Shown here piece by piece: positions 61,158 to 64,000 of a DNA stretch of 64,000 nt (its first letter is position 1; each line of letters starts with the position of its first letter). A program made the position numbers and the translations under genes. Source of the DNA: CBDCME01 sp965218865. GTDB lineage: Bacteria > Pseudomonadota > Alphaproteobacteria > JAAXGF01. The DNA is taken from NCBI GenBank assembly GCA_965218865.1, contig CBDCME010000032.1, forward strand, positions 1 to 64,000. The letters run 5' to 3'. Under the pieces are notes generated by a model. It was not told where the DNA came from, ran no database searches, and was given only the letters and a program-made list of their open reading frames with translations.

Positions 61158-62111
61158 ATGACTGATAACAGCCCCTCCGTCGCCGACGTCATCGCGGACG
61201 AGTTGCAACAGGCGGTACCCGAAGCGGTGACAAGAACCGCGGAGGCCCTGCTTCGCAAACATCCCAAGGCCGTCGTCGCGATCCTCTTCTTGGGATCGTG
61301 TTTGCGCGACATGAGCCCGGACGGCGTCATCGACTATTATGTCCTGGTCGAGACCTACCGCGAATTCCACCCCGATCGAGTATCCGCGTATCTGAACGCG
61401 CTTCTGCCACCAAGCGTCTATTACATCGAGGTTCCGTACGGGGATAAACGACTCAGGGCAAAATACGCTGTCGTATCCTTACGAACATTCCTCGACGGCA
61501 CTTCGGCGCGCGCCTTTCAACCCTATCTATGGGGCCGCTTCGCCCAACCCTGCGCCCTGATCCAAGCCCGTGACGCGGAGATCCGTCGAGTCGTCGCGGG
61601 GGCCCTGGTTGGCGCGGTGGAGAGAATGATCAGCGAGACCCTACCCCTGCTGCCGTCACCGTTCTCGCCCCGGCAGCTCTGGACCCGCGCCTTCGCCGAA
61701 AGTTATCGTACCGAGTGGCGGGCCGAACGGGCGCGCCACGCCGAGATTCTATTTTCTTCCTACGCCGAGCGATACGAACGACTGACCGCGAAGGCCGAAT
61801 CGACGCGGCCCTTCCGGAGTCACGATCGGCCACCCGGTGACGAAAATCCGATTCACCATGAGCCGACTCGTTGGCGGCGGCTGGCAACACGCGCACGTTG
61901 GTGGGCACGGCGCCTACTTGGCAAATGCCTCCACGTATTTCGCCTCGCCAAGTCCGCCTACACGTTCTCGGGCGGGCTGGATTACATTCTCTGGAAAATC
62001 GAAAGGCATTCCGGTGTTCGGACCAGCGTAACGCCTTGGCAACGGCGCCACCCTCTGGTGGCCGCGCCGGTTTTGGCATGGCGCCTCTACCACCGTGGCG
62101 CCTTCCGTTGA
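61158..62111 (+). CDS. Tam41-like nucleotidyltransferase-fold protein
   Basis: 317 residues. VVAILFLGSCLRDMSPDGVI followed by DYYVLVETYREFHPDRVSAY resembles the G-S...(I)D-x-x-x-x-V motif of the Tam41/Mmp37 nucleotidyltransferases, and VYYIEVPYGDKRLRAKYAVV followed by SLRTFLDGTSARAFQPYLWG-RFAQPCALI resembles their YY...KYGVIS...LYLAGRL region. Tam41 makes CDP-diacylglycerol from phosphatidic acid and CTP. By analogy this protein could convert ceramide-1-phosphate, made by the adjacent kinase, into CDP-ceramide (inference). C-terminal basic region with WWARRLLGKCLHVFRLAK. Homology is judged by eye and is moderate. Confidence 0.55.
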   Translation: MTDNSPSVADVIADELQQAVPEAVTRTAEALLRKHPKAVVAILFLGSCLRDMSPDGVIDYYVLVETYREFHPDRVSAYLNALLPPSVYYIEVPYGDKRLRAKYAVVSLRTFLDGTSARAFQPYLWGRFAQPCALIQARDAEIRRVVAGALVGAVERMISETLPLLPSPFSPRQLWTRAFAESYRTEWRAERARHAEILFSSYAERYERLTAKAESTRPFRSHDRPPGDENPIHHEPTRWRRLATRARWWARRLLGKCLHVFRLAKSAYTFSGGLDYILWKIERHSGVRTSVTPWQRRHPLVAAPVLAWRLYHRGAFR

Positions 62112-62163
62112 AACGGCCGCTAAAGTCTGATGATTGGCGCTAGTCGCCCGCTTGTCCCACCGT

Positions 62164-63375
62164 TCACCGTTGGGCGTTCCGCGAAACGGTGCGGGGAATG
62201 TTTAACACCACGGATTCGATCGCACTACAGATGCGCTCAATCTGTGCCTGGTCGTGGGCGGCGGAAACACTGCATCGCAACAAGGAACTGGTGTCGGGTG
62301 TTCCCGGCGTTATCGCCAGATTGACGTAAATCCCGGCGTCGAGAATCCGGTTCCAGGCCAGAACGGCGTCGTCCCGGCTCGGCAGTTTGACCGCAATAAC
62401 CGGACTCGGCGGCGCGGCAAGCGTGAGCCCCGCCCTTTCGAGCCGATCATAGAAAGCGTGAACGTTGCGCCACAGCTTGCTCATCAGCTCGGGATCGCTA
62501 CGAATTCGACGCAAGGACATCAACACGGACGCGACAACCGACGGCGATAACGACGCCGTGAACATGTACGGCCGACTGGCAAAACGCAGATATTCGAATT
62601 TCTCGTGGTTGGAGGCGCAAAAGCCGCCCATCGAGCCAAGGCTTTTGCTGAAGGTCCCAACGATGAAATCCACCTCCGCGGAAACCCCGACGTGATTGGC
62701 GACACCTTGCCCGGTATCGCCATATACCCCGACCGAATGGGCTTCGTCGACGTAGAGATAGGCGTTGTGCCAGCGCTTGACCTCGGCGAATTCCGCCAAG
62801 GGGGCGATGTCGCCGAACATGCTGTACAGACCCTCGACGATAATCAGCTTGTTCGAATTCTCTTTCTTGAGCCGCCGCAAGCGCTTATCGAGATCGTCCG
62901 GGGAGTTGTGCCGGAAGCGGATGATCGTGGCGCCGCTCATGCGGCAGCCATCGTAGATGCAGGCGTGGCAATGGGCATCCACCAAGATGTAGTCACCGGG
63001 ACCGGCGAGGGCCGATATCACGCCGAGGTTGGCCTGATAACCGGTCGGAAACACCAAAGTGCTGCTACAATCGAAAAACGATGCCAACTCCTTCTCGAGT
63101 TCGCGATGATTGGCGTAGGTGCCGTTGGCGATACGCGATCCCGTCGTTCCGGTTCCCTGGCAGGCCAGCGCATCCTGAGCCAAGGCGATCGAATCCGGAT
63201 CGAAAGTCAGGCCAAGATAGTTGTTCGACCCGGCGAGAATCACCGTGCGGCCTTGAATGACCGCTTCAGTCGCCGAGTGAACCTCGTCCATGCAAACGCC
63301 GAACGGATCCCTGCCTGCAGCGGCGATCTGTTCATGTTGGGAGGGAAGAGAGCCGAATTTATCAAACAGATCCAT
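62164..63375 (-). CDS. spt: Serine palmitoyltransferase
   Basis: 403 residues of the PLP-dependent alpha-oxoamine synthase family. It condenses serine with a fatty acyl thioester to 3-ketosphinganine, the committed step of sphingolipid synthesis. Visible: SNNYLGLTFDPDSIALAQDA, GTGTTGSRIANGTYANHREL, DAHCHACIYDGCRMSGA (His stacking on PLP), YLYVDEAHSVGVYGDTGQG and the PLP lysine in VGTFSKSLGSMGGFCASNHE. The close spacing to an acyl carrier protein gene (five bases) argues for SPT over KBL or BioF and suggests an acyl-ACP substrate. Converges with the Tam41-like gene. Confidence 0.9.
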   Translation of the reverse strand: MDLFDKFGSLPSQHEQIAAAGRDPFGVCMDEVHSATEAVIQGRTVILAGSNNYLGLTFDPDSIALAQDALACQGTGTTGSRIANGTYANHRELEKELASFFDCSSTLVFPTGYQANLGVISALAGPGDYILVDAHCHACIYDGCRMSGATIIRFRHNSPDDLDKRLRRLKKENSNKLIIVEGLYSMFGDIAPLAEFAEVKRWHNAYLYVDEAHSVGVYGDTGQGVANHVGVSAEVDFIVGTFSKSLGSMGGFCASNHEKFEYLRFASRPYMFTASLSPSVVASVLMSLRRIRSDPELMSKLWRNVHAFYDRLERAGLTLAAPPSPVIAVKLPSRDDAVLAWNRILDAGIYVNLAITPGTPDTSSLLRCSVSAAHDQAQIERICSAIESVVLNIPRTVSRNAQR

Positions 63376-63380
63376 GCTGC

Positions 63381-63647
63381 TTAAGTTCCCCGGGCTTGCC
63401 TATGGATGGTCTGGACCAAATCCCCGATGGTCCGAATCTCGGATAACATGTTCATCGGAATAGAGATACGGTAATCGTCTTCCACCTCCATTATCAAGTC
63501 GAGCACTGCCACCGAATCTATTTCCAAATCTCGGGCAATATCCGTGCTTCGTGTCAAATTTACGTTCCTAACGTTAAACGGCCGCAACAAAGTACACGTC
63601 TTAAGAAAAACCAGATCATCCTCGTCACGCATGCTGTGGAATTTCAC
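63381..63647 (-). CDS. Acyl carrier protein of the sphingolipid operon
   Basis: 88 residues (or 83 from the ATG at 63632). The phosphopantetheine Ser is in ARDLEIDSVAVLDLIMEVED, followed by the typical acidic helix II and YRISIPMNMLSEIRTIGDLV. The N-terminus is longer than in housekeeping ACPs. Located directly upstream of spt, as in the Caulobacter ceramide locus, it probably carries the acyl chain used by SPT. Confidence 0.88.
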   Translation of the reverse strand: MKFHSMRDEDDLVFLKTCTLLRPFNVRNVNLTRSTDIARDLEIDSVAVLDLIMEVEDDYRISIPMNMLSEIRTIGDLVQTIHRQARGT

Positions 63648-63731
63648 CCCACGCCAGCGTCACAAATCTACATTAACACGGGACCCCCCGCAAACCTGGA
63701 TAAGCTCCACCCTCTTGCCTCAATATTAGCG

Positions 63732-63999
63732 CTAAAGCAAGTTGTTTTCTAAGTACCAGCTGATTGTGCGGTCAAAACCCCCATAGATCGCCGTATTAGG
63801 ACGCCAATTAGTACAACGCGTCAAGTCATTTTCGATACATACCCAATTCTTATGATAAAATTCCTGTACTTTGCCTGCCGTGATGGTCGGCGTCGCTCCG
63901 TTTAGCCGACAGATGCCGAAATTCGCCGCCGCGGCCATCGTCATCAAAACCCGTGGCACCGGCAAACAGATCACGCGCCGTCGCAGCGCGCACCTTCCG
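63732..63999 (-). CDS. NAD-dependent epimerase/SDR C-terminus, CerR-like (cut by window edge)
   Basis: The C-terminal 88 residues are in the window: CLPVPRVLMTMAAAANFGIC, TPTITAGKVQEFYHKNWVCI, LTRCTNWRPNTAIYGGFDRT and ISWYLENNLL. This tail pattern (GK..E..H..W..., TGW.P...L..G...T..WY) is typical of extended SDR NAD(P)-dependent epimerases. Immediately upstream of acp-spt, it corresponds in position to the ceramide reductase (CerR) of Caulobacter, which reduces the 3-keto group. The N-terminal Rossmann domain lies beyond the window, so the call is provisional. Confidence 0.65.
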   Translation of the reverse strand, partial: GRCALRRRVICLPVPRVLMTMAAAANFGICRLNGATPTITAGKVQEFYHKNWVCIENDLTRCTNWRPNTAIYGGFDRTISWYLENNLL

Positions 64000-64000
64000 G

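Noticed and set aside
1..64000. CRISPR array or restriction-modification or toxin-antitoxin system
   Set aside because: No regularly spaced short repeats were seen; repeats here are IS ends, att scars or tandem genes. No Cas, methylase/endonuclease pair or convincing toxin-antitoxin pair was recognised.

Overview
The window looks like a GC-rich alphaproteobacterial chromosome, probably a Rhodospirillales-type organism. This is inferred from the gene orders msbA / DUF374 acyltransferase / waaA / lpxK / lpxL and argJ / mutT beside secA, and from the protein sequences; no rRNA is present to settle it. Transposable elements are very abundant: by my count about 30% of the window is insertion sequence, in at least seven families, often nested. 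Many host genes beside the elements are truncated or carry single-base frameshifts.

Layout. 1-3.7 kb: a decayed ISAs1-type copy, the tail of an amide/urea-type substrate-binding protein and pckA, all peppered with 1-base indels. 3.7-10.3 kb: an M23 peptidase, then a lipid A/LPS operon on the minus strand (msbA, DUF374 acyltransferase, waaA, lpxK, lpxL). 10.5-15.2 kb: a SCO protein, an exported hypothetical, an IS630 element that truncates a CHASE2 protein, a MOSC protein and tRNA-Gln. 15.2-17.5 kb: an island edge with a tRNA-Arg 3' remnant, a tyrosine integrase and the stump of an HEPD/MPnS-like phosphonate dioxygenase cut by an IS5-like element. 19.2-23.6 kb: a surface-polysaccharide regulatory pair (winged HTH plus NusG/RfaH-like), a broken methyltransferase and an O-antigen ligase/polymerase. 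23.9-33 kb: an IS graveyard enclosing a small decayed operon with an Ntn-hydrolase (proteasome-like) gene. 33-36.4 kb: a tandem array of a secreted family I cannot name, a methyltransferase and a zinc-finger protein. 38.1-42.9 kb: mutT, argJ, secA. 43-47.3 kb: an IS630 copy interrupted by an intact ISAs1 element whose transposase carries a DruA-like DUF4338 domain, then a truncated Roco (LRR-ROC) GTPase gene. 47.5-50.5 kb: exported proteins, including an endonuclease I whose motif histidine is replaced.

50.6-64 kb is the most interesting part. It encodes an almost complete bacterial ceramide/sphingolipid system: a ceramide-reductase-like epimerase (cut by the window edge), an acyl carrier protein, serine palmitoyltransferase, a bCerS-like acyltransferase, a fatty-acid-hydroxylase-like di-iron membrane protein, a nucleotidyltransferase, a ceramide/diacylglycerol-kinase-like protein, a Tam41-like (CDP-DAG synthase-like) nucleotidyltransferase, and an lptF-lptG pair translationally coupled to the kinase. 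My working model (inference) is that ceramide is made, phosphorylated, activated with CTP or otherwise decorated, and carried to the outer membrane by a dedicated LptFG. The same window encodes lipid A enzymes, so this cell probably makes both lipid A and sphingolipids. The sphingolipid locus is split by an IS630 remnant that itself contains an IS256 copy.
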